The notes: generated from the letters alone by a model not told the origin. A stretch of 54,496 bases of DNA from Chromera velia (GCA_018398765.1 JAHBMJ010004324.1:105538-160033); one strand, 5' to 3'; shown: positions 22,863 to 36,200, numbered from the stretch's first letter. A program made the numbers and translations.

Positions 22863-24471
22863 TCAGCGACCAAGATCGGAGGAGAATTGGAATAACCAAC
22901 CGACAGACCGACCGAACGCTTCTGGAGTCTCCAGCCACAGCACTTCATTGAATTTCCTCTCGGCGCACGATTTTGATCTGTCAGAGTTACACCCCGTCCC
23001 CTCCTCCTCCGCCCCTCTCTCATCACCTCGGTTTTGCCTCCTCCCGCCCTGCATGGGTGGACAGGGAGACTTCGCCCTTCCAGCAGGAGAACGAGACGCA
23101 CTCGCAGAGGCAGGAGGAAGAGAAGAGGAGGAGAAAGAGAGGGAAGACCACCAACTCTGCCTGCCGCCTTCTCGACCTGTCGCTCCTCCGGAGCTGGAAG
23201 TGGCTGCGGTGAAGGGGGTCTCAAGCAGATTCCCGCTTCCTCCTGCCTGGTTGTTGCCTGACCGCGCAAAGAAGCGCCGAGCCGTCCCTCCCCCTGTGCG
23301 GGGGGCAACCACTCCGGTCCCCCCATGATGCACTGAAGTTCGAGGGAGAGGGAGAGGAGCGCATCTTCCTTCCCAGCAGTTCTCGCAGAGAGGGTCGAAA
23401 CTTGTTCCCCTTGCTTTTCTTTCAGGGTTCCTTCGAGGCACCAGAAAGGAGTGCAGACAGGAAGAGGAAGAAGAAGAAGGCACCCCCCCTCTGCTGCCAT
23501 TGGAGATGGAGACAGGGGGAGGGGGGACTGCTCTTCGTCCCCTCGCCCCTCGTGCAGACAGAACGGAGGAGAACAGATGTGCAGGAGAACCGTCTCCTGT
23601 TGCCTCTACTCCTCCCTCATTCCCTTGTCCCCTCGTCTCTCCATCTCCTTCGAGAAACTCTGAAGGGCAAAAGTCGGAGTCACTCTCATCGCTGTCACAT
23701 GATGCCTTGCACCTCCCTGACTTGAGGAGACTCCAGATCCCCACAACCACGTTGCTCTCACTCCCCCTTCTTCTCCCATTTCCATTCCCACGCACCCGAC
23801 TCGAACCGAAAGCGCGAAACCACTCACCGACCCTGTGCAAAAGGTCTCTTTCTCTTCCACTCTCAGGCGTTCCCCCCACCTCTTCTTCTTCCTCTTCCTC
23901 CCAACAAAGCTCTGCTGACCTGTTAGCCCTCCCACTGCCACTGCCACGATGATGCACCCCCCCATCCACTTTCACCTTTTCCTCCACCCCCTTCACCCTG
24001 TCCAAGACCTCGTCCACCTTCATTTCTGTCCTCCTCTGCGGGTCCACGAAAAACCAAAAGTGCCACTGCAACACCCCCGAAGCCACGAGAAGCAACCCCC
24101 TCCGCCACCACCCTTGACAGCGATGCACGAGGGCGAGAAGGTCAACGCCGTCAGCAGGAGACGAAGCAGAAGAAGACAAAGCGGCGATGCCAAAATCAAG
24201 GCCGCCCTGCACGGCTGCCGCAATGACGACGGACTCGAGGGCGCAGGCTCCGACTGTCATGAGAAGAAGAGGGGCTCGTGCACGACGAGTCGATTCGAAA
24301 ACGGTGAGGACGAAGAAGAGAGCGCAATAGAGTAAATATGTCATGGCACTCTGCAAACCAGAAACAAACACATAGACATTCACATACGCACACAGCACAG
24401 ACAGACAAACATATGCACTCCCGTTTGTATCCATACACGCACATGCACACGCGCACATGCACAGACACACA

Positions 24472-24544
<73 letters not shown>

Positions 24545-24621
24545 GAATACATACATGCAGACATACATACATACATACACGCACAGACAGACTGTATGGT
24601 TGCTTTCCCTCCGCTTCTCGC

Positions 24622-24659
<38 letters not shown>

Positions 24660-24760
24660 TATATGTTTCTTCTTCTTCTCCCTCCTTTTCTTCATGAACA
24701 CAACAGACAAAAAGAAAGAAAGAATAAAGACAAACAGACAGACAGACAGACAGACGCGCG

Positions 24761-24809
<49 letters not shown>

Positions 24810-26312
24810 GGTCATACAAGCGGGGGAAAGAGGGGGGAGGGAAAAGCAAACGGGAGGAGAAAGGAGAAGAAAACAGGCGGGGGCAGATAGACAGACACAC
24901 ACACAAGACCGAAAGAAAAACATGGTGACCGGTGCGCACCGAGACCGAGGGTGGAATCCAGGAAAAGAGTTTCAAAACCACTTTAACACACAACAAAGCA
25001 AGCGAGAAGAGAGAACGAGCCCTTGCAGAGAGACAGAAAGGGGCCCGCCCACAGAGAGATACAGGAGGAAGACAGACGACGACGAAGAAGAAGAGAGAAA
25101 TGCCGAACAATAAACGATTCACACCGAGGAAGAAAAAGCAACCCGAGAAGGGCAGTAGGGATCGAGGAAGAATAAGAGTGCGCAAAAAACAAAATGCAGC
25201 AAAAACAACCCAAGCAACCTCAAGTGGTTGAGTCTGAGTCTTCGACTGCATGCGCATCTGCCACCCACCCACCCACCCACCCTCCAGTTTGAAAGAAACT
25301 GACTGACCTGGAGGCCAAACCAGTCTCCCAGAAAGAGTGAGTGCAAAGTTTCCACACGGGCCCAGATGTCCGTCAGTCTCTCGAAGAAACTCTCCACCCT
25401 CTCAGCAGATGCCCGCGCTGCCTCTCCCATCTCCTCCAGCTTCCCATTCACGCTCTGCCGCGCCGTCTCCACAGCTGCTGCCACCTTCTGACTGCTCTCA
25501 ACCGTCTCCTCCTGTCTTTGGAGCATCTCTTCGTTGTTCTCCAGCAGCCGCCGGTGGCCCTCTCGGAACTCATCGAGAGAGTCCATCATTCCCATTGCCG
25601 CAAAGGACAGGCGGTTGACCAAACCCTCCGTTCTGTGCTGCCACTCTGCGGCCTGGGTGTAGAAGCACAAGTTGTCGAGGTGGGTGCGGTAGTTCACAAA
25701 AGACATGTACCCGTCGTCATTTAAATTTCTTGCTATGGCGTTAATTTTGTTTTCAAGAGCCTTTGTTGCTTCCTCCACTTCAACGCTTCGCTCCTTTAAG
25801 CACAGACTGTCTTCTGCCTTTGAGCCACCGCCCCCCTCTTCTATCCCCCTTTCTGTGCAGGACCCGTGCGCTTCTTTTTTTTCCTGAAGAGAAAGCGCTG
25901 CCCTCTCAATCGCAGCGAGAGAAAACTCGTCATCGTGGGCAGCCGCATGGCTCCCTTGGATTTCCTTCCGTAGATAAGGCCTGCCTATCCGGTCCATGTC
26001 ACAGATAATGAGGGCGAGAGCCACAGTTTGTTGGTTGAGGTCGTCAATGACGCAGTCTCGGGGAAGGAAGTCAATAACCCTGGCGAGACAGGATTTGTAC
26101 TTTTCGAGGGGGGAGAAGAGCTGCTGCGGCTGAGACATTCGTTGGACTGCCGCACTCCATTCTGCTTGAGAAGAGAGAGAGAGCTCTACAATGGGGGACC
26201 CCTGTGACGGGCTGGGGGAACAGAGACAGAAAGGAGAAAGGAGACTGAGAAAAAAGAGAACACCTGTCTTCAGGCAGTCTCCGCGTCCCATCCTCAAGAG
26301 AAAACAGCTCAT
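22863..26312 (-). CDS. KAR5/GEX1/Brambleberry-type nuclear-envelope fusion protein
   Basis: Two exons, 26312-25308 and 24350-22863, join in phase 0 (donor GTCAGTCAGT, acceptor TTTGCAG) to give 830 residues. This family sits in the nuclear envelope and drives nuclear fusion after gamete fusion. A signal peptide is visible (GVLFFLSLLSPFCLC, residues 17-31). The Cys-rich domain follows: C75-x11-C87, then LIIC104-x5-GRP112, the spacing I recall from plant GEX1. Helical coiled-coil sequence runs to about residue 325, with FVNYRTHLDNLCFYTQ resembling the family's central block. Exon 2 opens with three hydrophobic segments at about 338-353 (YLLYCALFFVLTVF), 361-382 and 419-437. About 390 more residues form a Ser/Arg/Gly-rich tail that is longer than in known members and may enter the nucleoplasm. 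ATG 26291 is an alternative start. A 52-nt intron-like stretch (26212-26263) overlaps the signal peptide, but removing it would lose the signal. The intron at 24351-25307 is full of microsatellites. Confidence 0.8.
24356..24810. repeat. Microsatellite cluster in KAR5/GEX1-like intron
   Basis: (CA)n at about 24473-24509, (GA)n to 24540, (CATA)n, (CAGA)n at about 24624-24659, then (CAGA)n, (CG)n and (CA)n at about 24735-24807. All lie within the single intron of the minus-strand gene. Confidence 0.9.
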
Positions 26313-27264
26313 CACCCGTCTGGAATAAATTTATGACGCAATTTTCAAGTGATGACGTTCGCGGGTAAGGAACGAGACGACAGCAGAAAAACACGTCGGT
26401 GACGATCGAATAGAACAACGAGCAGCACCGACGACTCGCGCACGTCTTTGTACTCTTATCATGACCTGCCGCTGACGTCCAAGCATACAGAGCAGCTGGT
26501 GAAGCACGTCAACATACCTAGCTCCATCACACTTCATCCTCTTTGTGCAGAACAGTGTCCTCGGAGACGTTTGAAGCTTACGCAGAAATTAAGGTCAGTA
26601 ATCTGACGCTCGTCTTTGACGCACGCATCGGGGCACTTATAGCGGAAATATAGCGGAAATTTAGCACAAAAAAAATTTAGCGGAATAATCGGATTTTTTA
26701 GTGTGCGTGCGTCACATGGTATGCATGTTTCCTTGCAAAGGGACTTTCCGGGCCAGGTTATAATCTGACAGCTAGTGTAAGCGCCCCCCGCTTCGCTTTC
26801 CAGCTATAGGGGCCATGTGTCCCATAGATTCCCATAGTGTCCCGCTATATATAATATCAGACGGTGCTGTTTTGGGAATTTCCACCAGAATCCACCAGCA
26901 GAAAGAACAGGGTATATACAAGCATTTTTCAGGAGAAGCAAATTTGCATTTCACCCCTTTTTGAATCTCGTTTGGTGGTGGATCCAGAGTCGCAGGAGCG
27001 TGGAGACATATGCGGATGCGGAATTCACCCTGTGCATGGAATCAAGAGATGGGTGGACGGTTGAGGCAGCCTTTCTCCTCCTAGTTTCACACCTTTTCCC
27101 CCCGGAGACTGGGATTTCTGAGACCTTGTACCAACGGTCTTCACTGAAAAAACTCGCTGTCGTCCTCTGCGAAGTACCCGTCAGTTTTCTGAAGGAGACG
27201 GATCCATTTCCGTTGACTGCCAGAGCTTGAGCACAGCTTCCTAGTGGCCGCTCAACTGCTTCCA
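26313..27264. promoter_or_regulatory. Divergent promoter region of two nuclear-envelope genes
   Basis: About 950 bp lie between the start codons of the KAR5/GEX1-like gene (minus) and the giant nucleoporin-like gene (plus). TAGCGGAA occurs three times in 46 bp (26640-26647, 26651-26658, 26678-26685), next to an A run. TCCCATAG occurs twice near 26820-26840. A short upstream exon for either gene could also be hidden here; for example, an ATG at 26537 (minus) is followed by a good GTATGT donor. Regulatory function is inferred. Confidence 0.5.
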
Positions 27265-28617
27265 ATGTCGTGGCAACCACAGGCGGAGCCACATCCCCAA
27301 TCGCAACAACAAACCCCGTCTCTCTTTGGAGGAGCGGCAGGAGCTGGTGCGGGAGGGAATTTGTTCGGAGCAGCAGGTGCCGCGCCCGCAGCGGCAACTG
27401 CACAGACGCAGTCAGGTACAGGGGCGGGAGGGACTTTGTTCGGAGCAGCAGGTGCCGCACCTCCCCCGGCGACGCTCGGAGGCTCGGGGGGGAGTTCGCG
27501 AAGTCCACCGGAACGTTTTCCGGCCACTTCAGCGTCGTCAAGCGACGGTAGCTGGTCGGATGTCTCCTGGTCGGGATTTTGTGCCCGCAGCTATGCGTCC
27601 CTCCGTGACCTCTTGCGGGCGTTCACGGTGTCAGTTGTGGAGGGTTCATTGGAGGCCCCAGGGAAGGCCCCCCTTCGTGGACAGGCGTTCGGTTCTTCGA
27701 GGGGGCTGGGGCCTGCATCGATGGAGGAGAATAGACAGAGTGTGACGGTTGACTTGAAGGATGTTCTTTCGGATCCTGACACTTTGATTCGACTGTCGGA
27801 TGGGTTGGGACCCTTTCTTACAGATGGGTGGAGAAATTGTGAGGGGTTTTTCCAGGCTGCACAGCAGAGAGAGAGGGGGTCCTCTCAGTCACTCTCTCGT
27901 GCACTCGATCCAGTCCTCCGAGAAGCTTCAAAGGAGTTGAAGGCACAGGCCGAGATCGGAAACGATAGGACAGCAGAGGTTCTTGTCAGCGCTTTTGTGA
28001 ACGAACGGCTGCTGACTACCCTCTCGGTTCACCTCCCACCCGCCACGTCTTCATCTCTGTCGTCTGCTTCTGCCCGTCCCCCCCCTCCCCTGAATTTCAA
28101 GTTCAACGCCCACGTCAACGCCTCCAGAGGGCCCTCAGAGGACACTGCCGAGTTTGCCGAGCTACTGGTACAGGAGATGGAGAGCCTCCTGGAGGTCATC
28201 GCATCCCTCTTCATCATCAGTGCGCAGGTCTCCCCCCCCCCGGAGTCCCCTGCAGAAGCGTCTCAGGAGACAGAGAGAGAGTCCATCGAGGCCTGCCGGA
28301 CTCTGGCCTCTCGTTTGGTCTCGGAGTTCAAAATTCACCACGTGCTCTGGTGGCAGATGGTTCGGGTCTCAAAAGTCGGCTACGAGGCTTTTCAGGCCAA
28401 GAGACTGGTATTGTGGGGGCAACAAACCAGAGCAGAATCGCCCCCAGCCAACCAGGCAGCCAGCGCGGGTTCTGCAGCAACGAACGACGACGCCAGTCTT
28501 GCCCAACGCACCGACCCTGTGCGCAGAGTGCTGAGGGTCCAAAAAGCTCTGACCCAGTGCCTGCTTGCAGTGTACGAAAGCGTGAACACGACCCCTCCAG
28601 AGGACCCTCTTCAAGAA
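27265..28617 (+). CDS. Giant nucleoporin-like gene, exon 1 (FG repeats and first solenoid block)
   Basis: The ATG at 27265 gives MSWQPQAEPHPQSQQQ. LFG motifs stand at residues 20-22, 33-35 and 58-60 in Ala/Gly/Gln/Thr-rich sequence, typical of phenylalanine-glycine nucleoporin tails that bind transport receptors. From about residue 110 the sequence becomes helical (SYASLRDLLRAFTVSVVEGS, then FAELLVQEMESLLEVIASLF). The exon ends in phase 0 at a GTCAGTCAGTCAGT donor. A 75-bp in-frame duplication created two of the LFG units. Confidence 0.85.
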
Positions 28618-29570
28618 GTCAGTCAGTCAGTCTGTTTGTCTCTCCATCGATCTGTCAGTCTATCTATCTACCTGCATATCCTTCTGCCAGTCCCTCTTGC
28701 CTCTGTCAGTTTGTCTGTGTCTGTCTGTCTGTCTGTCCATACAGTCTGTCCATTCTTTCCATCGGGGCGGGAGGTCAGAAGAGAGGGATTTCACTGCAAC
28801 TCGAAAACGGGAACCCCAGAAAAAGAAAGAATGCTGAGAACGAACCTCGGAGTGAAGGACCCTAAGCGAAAGGAAATGAAGAGAAACGAACCCGTCCAGA
28901 TGGAAAGAGCGTGGAAGCGCAAGAGCGTAAGCCTGCACTGGCAAGGAAAGGCCGCAGAGTACGCTTATGGCCTGGAGCTCTGGTACTCTTCCACTGAGAG
29001 CGTGCAAAAGACTGTCTGTCTGTCTGTCTGTCTTCTGAAACAAAGGAAGAGAAAAAAAAAAAGAAAAGACGATACAGTCTGTCTGTCAGTCATAATCTGT
29101 CTGTCTGTCTGGCACCTTTCGGGCCCCTTGCCCACGCTGTTTGGTAGTCGGTTTTGTTCTTTTGTCTTTGTTCTTTCTTTTTGTCCGCTGTGTTCATGAA
29201 GAAAAAGAGGGAGAAGAAGAAACATATAGTCTGTCTGTGTGTCTGTCTGTCGGTCTGTCTGAAAAAGAAAAAGAAAAGACGATATAGTCTGTCTGTCTGT
29301 CTGTTTTCTTGTCTTCTCTTCTTTTCTTCTCTTTCTTGTCTTGAGTGGAAGCAGCAGAGGATTAGCGTGTGAAACCAGTGATCAGGTGAAAGTCTGTCGG
29401 GAGGTGGAGAGGCAAGGGGCGCTTAACTCTCACCTTTCGGCCCCCCTGCCCACGCTGTCTGATTGTTGGTGATGTTCGTTTGTCTTTGTTCTTTCTTTCT
29501 TTCTTTTTGTCTGTTGTGTTCATGAAGAAAAGGAGGGAGAAGAAGAAGCAACATATAGTCTGTCTGTCTA

Positions 29571-29634
<64 letters not shown>

Positions 29635-29674
29635 CCCCCCCCCCCCNTGTGTGTGTGTGTGTATGTGTGTGTGT

Positions 29675-29706
<32 letters not shown>

Positions 29707-30217
29707 CTGTGTGTCAAGTCTATCAGTCACTCAGTCAGTCAGTCTGTCTGTCTGTCTGTCTGTCTGTCTGCGTATTTCTTGTGAAGAGTGGAACCCCCTC
29801 CCCTCGTCGGACTCCCCAGGTTTGGCTGGCTGTCCCCCGATCTTCTCTCTCTCTCTCTGTCTGAAATCCGATTTGGACTCTCCCCCCTTTCCACTCGAGC
29901 CTGCCGCTCTAAGGTCCTTGTTTTCTATCTGCCCTTCTCTCTCACTCTCCCATTCATAGACACACCTCGACGTTCTGCGGCCTTCTTCGATCGTCTGCGT
30001 GCTCTCTCTCTCTCTCTCTCTCTGTTCTCTTTCAATCGGATTTCTCTCCTCTCTCTTTAAAGGCAAAGCGCCATGTGTGATTCCTTTTGTCGACTCGCAC
30101 TCATGCATCCTCGCGCGGGTTTTTGTAGGAGATCATCCGAGGAATGCAGTCACCAACCACAGCACGCGAAGGCTGGAAGAAAACACTAATAGTCCCATTT
30201 CTCCTTATTATTCTCTC

Positions 30218-30278
<61 letters not shown>

Positions 30279-32969
30279 TCTACAGGCACTCCCGGATGCT
30301 CAATGGCTCGAAAAGGCCTTCGATTCGTTCATCAAGTCTCGGGGATTCGGGTACCTCAAACAGGCTCTGTCTGATGATTCTGCCTGGGTGACGGAGAGCT
30401 CCGACGAGGAATTTGCGGCCCTTCGCCAACTGGCGGTGTCAGTTAGTTAGTTAGTGATCGAGCGAGGGAATGGATGCATGTGATGCGGCGTATGTTTGTG
30501 TCCCTGCACGCCCGACAGCTAGCTAGAAAGAAGTGTTGGAGGGAGCTAGGTGTGGGAGGGAGCTTGCCTGCTTAATTGGGTAGGGGATTGTCTGATTGCA
30601 TGCAGCTTTCGTTTTCTGCGTTTCTCTGTCATTTTGCCCCCCCCCCCTCTCTCAGCATGACCACACGCCCACTCTCTGCAGGCTTTGTTTGTTTGATTCT
30701 CTGTGTGGCAGTATGTCTGTCTACCTGCCTCTCTGTCTCCCCATCCGCGCAAACGTGTTCTGCTGTGTCGATCCATCGCGGCCGCTTTCTGCCGTGCTGC
30801 ACGCCCTCATGCCTTGCATGGTTCCTGCATGTGCTCGCAGAGAAGCGAGCAGTGTCTTTGCCCTCTGTCTGGTCTCGGTCCTCCGTCTGGGAGGAGTTCA
30901 GAGCGGGGCCCTCAGGGGATTGCAGTGGGATAGAATTAGAAGCCAACACCCGATTCTGAGGGTCCGTCGGTCGGTCGGTCCGTTGCCAAAGAACTCATGG
31001 CACGAATCGGATGCGGAGCATGGCTTGGGCGACTCAATCTGTTTCACCATGGAACTTGCGTTGTTTTTGCGAAGCTTTTGCTCATGTCAGCATCCAAGAA
31101 TGAAACCGAAACATCTTTGTAGGTTTGGATGCATTTCAAAAACCTCGCGAAGCGGAGGCGGGATCGAGGGAGTGTCCATCTTTTGCCGTCCTTCCGAGAG
31201 GAACCTGAGGGGAGCCTCATGCAGTCATGCAAGTTTTCAATTCTTGGTCAGGGCTAGGGATTTGTTTCGATCGATGGTTTGCATGCAGGACCGGGTAGTT
31301 CTCGCTCGACTCGTGGCTGACACTCGAGAACCAATAACGAGGATGAGGCCGCAGGGAGGAGAGGCTTGGCACGAAGCGGAGAATGAAGAGAGAAGAGCGT
31401 GGGTGAGACGCGTCTCGGTCAGTTTTGTCTGCCTTTGGTTTATGTCATGTTTCCCACACCCGATCGTGTATTGAGAGTTGGCCTTTTCTGATGCCTGGCA
31501 CTGCCTGCGGCCGAGGTTCTTCCCTGCATCCTCCGAGAAGCTCCATGTGTTCTGCTGACTTTCGACGCTGCTTCCACATCCCTTACTCTACCGAGATACG
31601 CTGGACTCGTATGGATGAAAGGAGGAAAGAAGAAGAACGGTAGAGTTGTCTGCCTATTTGCGTGCGTGACTGCAGAGAACAAACCCTCCAGAGTCCCTCG
31701 TGATCACCGCCCTGTCCTGTTTGGTGGCAAGGGAGGCCGAAGAGGCACGCAGCAGCGTTCCTTTGGGGGGAGACGCGGCTGCCGCAGCCATTGCACCCCA
31801 TTCTGCACTCGAGTCGGACGTAGACACTCTGACTCGAAACCTGGAGTCGGCACCTTTCGTCGAGGCTCTCGGTCGGTCGGTCGGTCGGTTGTTTCGGTGT
31901 CTGTTGTGAATGGGGTGGGAATGGATTGGGCGGTAGAAAAATGGGTTCTTACCGGCTGAACGTGCGGTGTTGGGATGATTGGTGACAGACGCACAAAGAG
32001 CAAGCTTTCAAGTGAATGGAGTAGGAGTTAAACGTCAAAGTCCGACGCGGAGCTCGATGACTAAAGGATCATCTGAAGGTTTGGCTACGTCTTTTTTTCC
32101 CCGTTTGCTTGTCTCTGTATGACGCTATGGGCCAGTCTTTGAAATGATATAGGAGCCCGGCCACTGAATGTCGAGGGTCTCCAAGAAAGCGGACGAGGAT
32201 CAAAATGGACTCACTGAAACAACACGAGACTTTGCACTTCAAGGAAAACTGTTTGATTCGGGCCGTGCAGTCACGGGGACTGAATTCCTTTCTAAAGCTG
32301 AGAGTCTTTGTACGCGGTTGCTTATTTCTTCTTGTTGGGGTGACTTTGCCATTCACTCAGTCACCCTGCATAGCTGATCTTTTCACAGCTGTTGACTTCT
32401 GCGTGCACGGTTGCATGCATGGGTGCAGAATCCGTTCTGCAAAGCGAGATGTTTCAGAAGGGCGCCCTCTGCAATCGAATCGTTATCACGGTGCGTCGGT
32501 CCTTCGTAAATGCATCGGCACGGATGGGAGGAAGTGTGCACATGCAGGCATTGAGAGCAAGATGAAGAAAGAACGCAAACGGGCACACACGGTCACATGT
32601 TCCCCTCTCTCCCCCCCTCCCTCTCTCTTTCTGCCCTCGTTCTCACACATGCACACACGCGCGCGCGCGCGCCGCCTAGACACGTGCTCACACACACATA
32701 CACACCGATGAGAGGTGCGTAGAGGGAAAGAAGCCTGAATTGGACCTTCGCCAAGGACTGCTGGGAAGCCTGGCGCAGAGTGCTTGTCATCGTACATGGA
32801 TCCAGACACGGGCAAGGATCCTTCTCGTTAGCGTACCATCTTCGTCCGTTCTTTCCTACCTTTCTTTCTCGCTTCCCTTCCTCCTTCCGGCCTGCCACAT
32901 TTCTTCCCTGTTTTTTACGTACCTTCCTTCCGTCTCTTTTTTGCTTCTTCTTTTCTTCCATTATTTCTT

Positions 32970-33025
<56 letters not shown>

Positions 33026-33086
33026 TGTCTATTAAAATTTTGTCCGTCACGGTGTCTGTCTGTATCGCCCTTTCCTTTCTTTCTCT

Positions 33087-33136
<50 letters not shown>

Positions 33137-33139
33137 GAG

Positions 33140-33187
<48 letters not shown>

Positions 33188-33248
33188 GTCTCTCTCTTTC
33201 TGTCTGTCTGTGTTTCTTTCTTTCTGTCTCTCTCGCTCTCTCGGTCTC

Positions 33249-33292
<44 letters not shown>

Positions 33293-36200
33293 CCTCTCCC
33301 TCTCTTTCTCTCTCCCGAGTCCTTCGTTTTTTCCTTCCCTCCTTCCTTTTTTCCTTCCCTGCTTCCTTCCGTTCTTCCTCTTTCTTGCCGGTTTTCGTTC
33401 TTTCTTTCCGTATCTGTTTATTTGTTCATCCTGTCAGTTTCTTTGTTTCTCTGTCGCTTCCTTCCTCACTTCCTTACTTGTTTGCTTCCTGAATTTGCCT
33501 TCCTTCGCTCTGCCTTCCTTCTTTCCTTTCTCTCTCTGTCTCTCTCCCTCTCTCTGCCTCGCTCTATGGGCCCGTGTGCCATCCATCTATGGGGCCGTGT
33601 GCCATTTAGTTTGCTTGCATGTATGTATGTCCTGTGTCACTGAATTGATGGAGGAGGTCTGACACAATTCCATACATCGAGAGTACGGTCTTTTCACATA
33701 TCGATAAGAGGTGCACCCCCTTGCCTTCCTCTTCAGTGGCTTTCACCAGCCCCCTCGCTTTTGCGTCGATCTCCATTCAGTCTTGTGTTTCAAGCAAGTC
33801 TCTCTTCCTCGATCCCTTTTCCGATGGGAGGATCATTTCAATGCATTTGTCGGGCCGTGTTTCTCCAGTTTGCGAATCCAGAATGCGAGCGAGTGCCTGT
33901 AGCTTAATAAGGCTGCCGGTGCTCGTTCAGGGCCTCGTCGAGATGCATGACTCTTTGTGTGTCTGCTACATTGCTGCAGCGTCTGCTGAAACTGCTTTGC
34001 GGCGAATCTGTGCGGAACCCCCAAATTCTGAATGGGTCCAGCTTCACCAAGCTGACTGAGATCACGGCCTCCCTCAACCGCCTCGATCCAGGAGGCTCCT
34101 GGGAGTTCTGGAAGTTTCATGCCCCTCCCTGTCTTTTCAAGTACGAAAGGGGTCATGAGACTAGCATGAGTCAGATGCAAAGGCTTGAAGAAGAAAAGAG
34201 AACTGGTGAAGGGGACACTCTGGAAGCTGAGGCTGATCCTGATTCTCTCGTGAGAATGTTCGGCACGGGTGTTCTTCTCTCGAAGCTTTTAGAATCGTTT
34301 CCCGCCCAACTTCCCTCCCTCATCAGCCTGATCGCGTCAGTCGGAGACCTGATGCCTCCCTCTGGTGAAGAGGGAGAGAACTGCGGTCTGTTCATTGAAC
34401 GGCTGTTGCCCTTCCTAAATCATCCTTTGGAGTCTCTGACGATCAGCTTCGAACAATTCGGACATTTCGATGTGGCAGGACCCCCATCGCCTCCTGCAGG
34501 CTCCTCCTCAGCGTACAGAAGGCAGTTTCAGAGAAACTTGACTGTCGTGCAACCGACGACCCCGGGTGCTCCGTTGCTCCCTCAGACTCCTGAAAGGGGA
34601 GGAATCTCTGACCCTGCATCAGAAAACGAGACTGTGCTCCGACTGAAGACAGACTATTCCCTTCTTGCCCTTATCAGCATCGAAGTGGGGTTGCTGCCAC
34701 CCAACATGATTCTGAGCAGTGTTGAGGATCCCCTTCATCTCCCGCCGACAGTTGCCGCCTTCGCCTCCCTCCCCTCTATGACACTGCGGAATGGAACGCT
34801 CGGCTTGTTGAAGACAACCGAGCGGGTTGACTTCATTCCAGAGCGGACCCCCGAGGATGCTGCAAGCGGTCAGCTGGGTGACTGGATGTCACAAGGGGGT
34901 GGCGCGTCGCGGTCCCGAGGTTTCATCCCAGGTACTCCGAGGAGTGGGCTCACGCGTCATCGCACTGTTATGTCAGATGACCATCAGACCGTCGTGTCTG
35001 TCCCACCAGTTCTCAGAAAAGTTCCGGCAGTTGGGGGCGGGCAGCAGCAGAAGCTGGTATTCAGTCTCAAGGGGGAAGGAGGCTGGAGGTCGCTTGCACA
35101 GGAAAGACCGTCGCAGGCACTCCGAGGGGGAGAAGACGATCGCCCCCGACTTCTGCCTCTACTCTTCGGTCTCTGGGACAACGCAGTCTGCACAGTCCGG
35201 CAGTTGCTATCGAGACTCGAACGGGGCGTGCAGATGCCATTGGAAGACCTTCTGCCTTCTGTGGACAACGTTTCCCTGGTGCAAAGCTCCATCGGGTCGG
35301 TCACTCCGTCACTCTTCCGCATGATTTGCCCGTTTCACACCACCATGTTTTACTCGTTTGGACACTCGAGTTTGCTTGTGTTTCTCTGCATTTGTCTCTT
35401 TGTTATGTGCCAATCTGTACGAGCATATCCCTTCATCGCTCTTCAGTGCCTTTGCCCCGCTCCACAGTGACCCTTCTGGTCTACCCCTTCCGGCTCCCGC
35501 TTCGACGTTTGCCTCCAATTGCGTCTGTCGCTATCTGTCGCTGTGACTGCCTCATGCCGCCTCAGTGTGTTTTTGTGGGGGGGACTAAGTCTTCGGTCCG
35601 TGCGTCCCTGCTGGTTTGATCCTCCTTTATCCTCAGCCTGGATGCCTTCGTTAGTACATGCCTCTGCTGTTGGTTGTATCGCACGCAGTGCTGCATATAC
35701 GTGCCTGTGTCCCGATGTGTCTCTTGTCTGTCTTCGCCTGACTCACTCTACCTGTGCCCACCCGCCTGTGCGAGGGTAGCGAGAATATATTAATACTTGC
35801 ACATACTTTCTCTGCGATCCTCCCTGCCGTCTCCACCCGTCTCCTCGATGTGTTGGTCAGACGACCCCCTCTCCCGCCTTTTGCTACTACTTCTGCGGAT
35901 CTCTTGTCTTTTGAGTGCACGCAAAATGTACTGCTTGCGTTTGACTGGCAAGGGCGTACTTCGGAGCATATATCGATAGTGTCAAAGCATTTGTTTAATA
36001 CAAAAGCATATCAGTATCGGCATGCGTGCACATGCTTTTGTCTATGAATACATGAAGGGGGCTACCCCGCCTCTGCCTCGGTTCATTGAGCCGGATCACC
36101 GCGTCGCATTGAAGGTCGTGGATCTCAGCACGTTGCCTCCTTCCTGTATGCTCGAACTGCTTGTGACTCCCGCCAAAAGTGCTCATGCTTTTAGGGTGCA

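Noticed and set aside
26212-26263. 52-nt intron in the KAR5/GEX1-like gene
   Set aside because: The ends look like splice sites (GTGTTC...CCCCCAG). However, the segment encodes the signal-peptide core, is in frame with the family's Cys-rich domain, and lies just downstream of suitable ATG codons. An upstream-exon model remains a weak alternative.
27252-27541. Minus-strand open frame over the FG-repeat exon
   Set aside because: It is a shadow of the GC-rich, Ala/Gly-coding plus-strand exon, with no motif of its own.
32780-33643. 287-residue Ser/Leu/Phe-rich open frame
   Set aside because: It is driven by (CT)n and (TTCC)n arrays in an intron of the giant gene, which are open in every frame.
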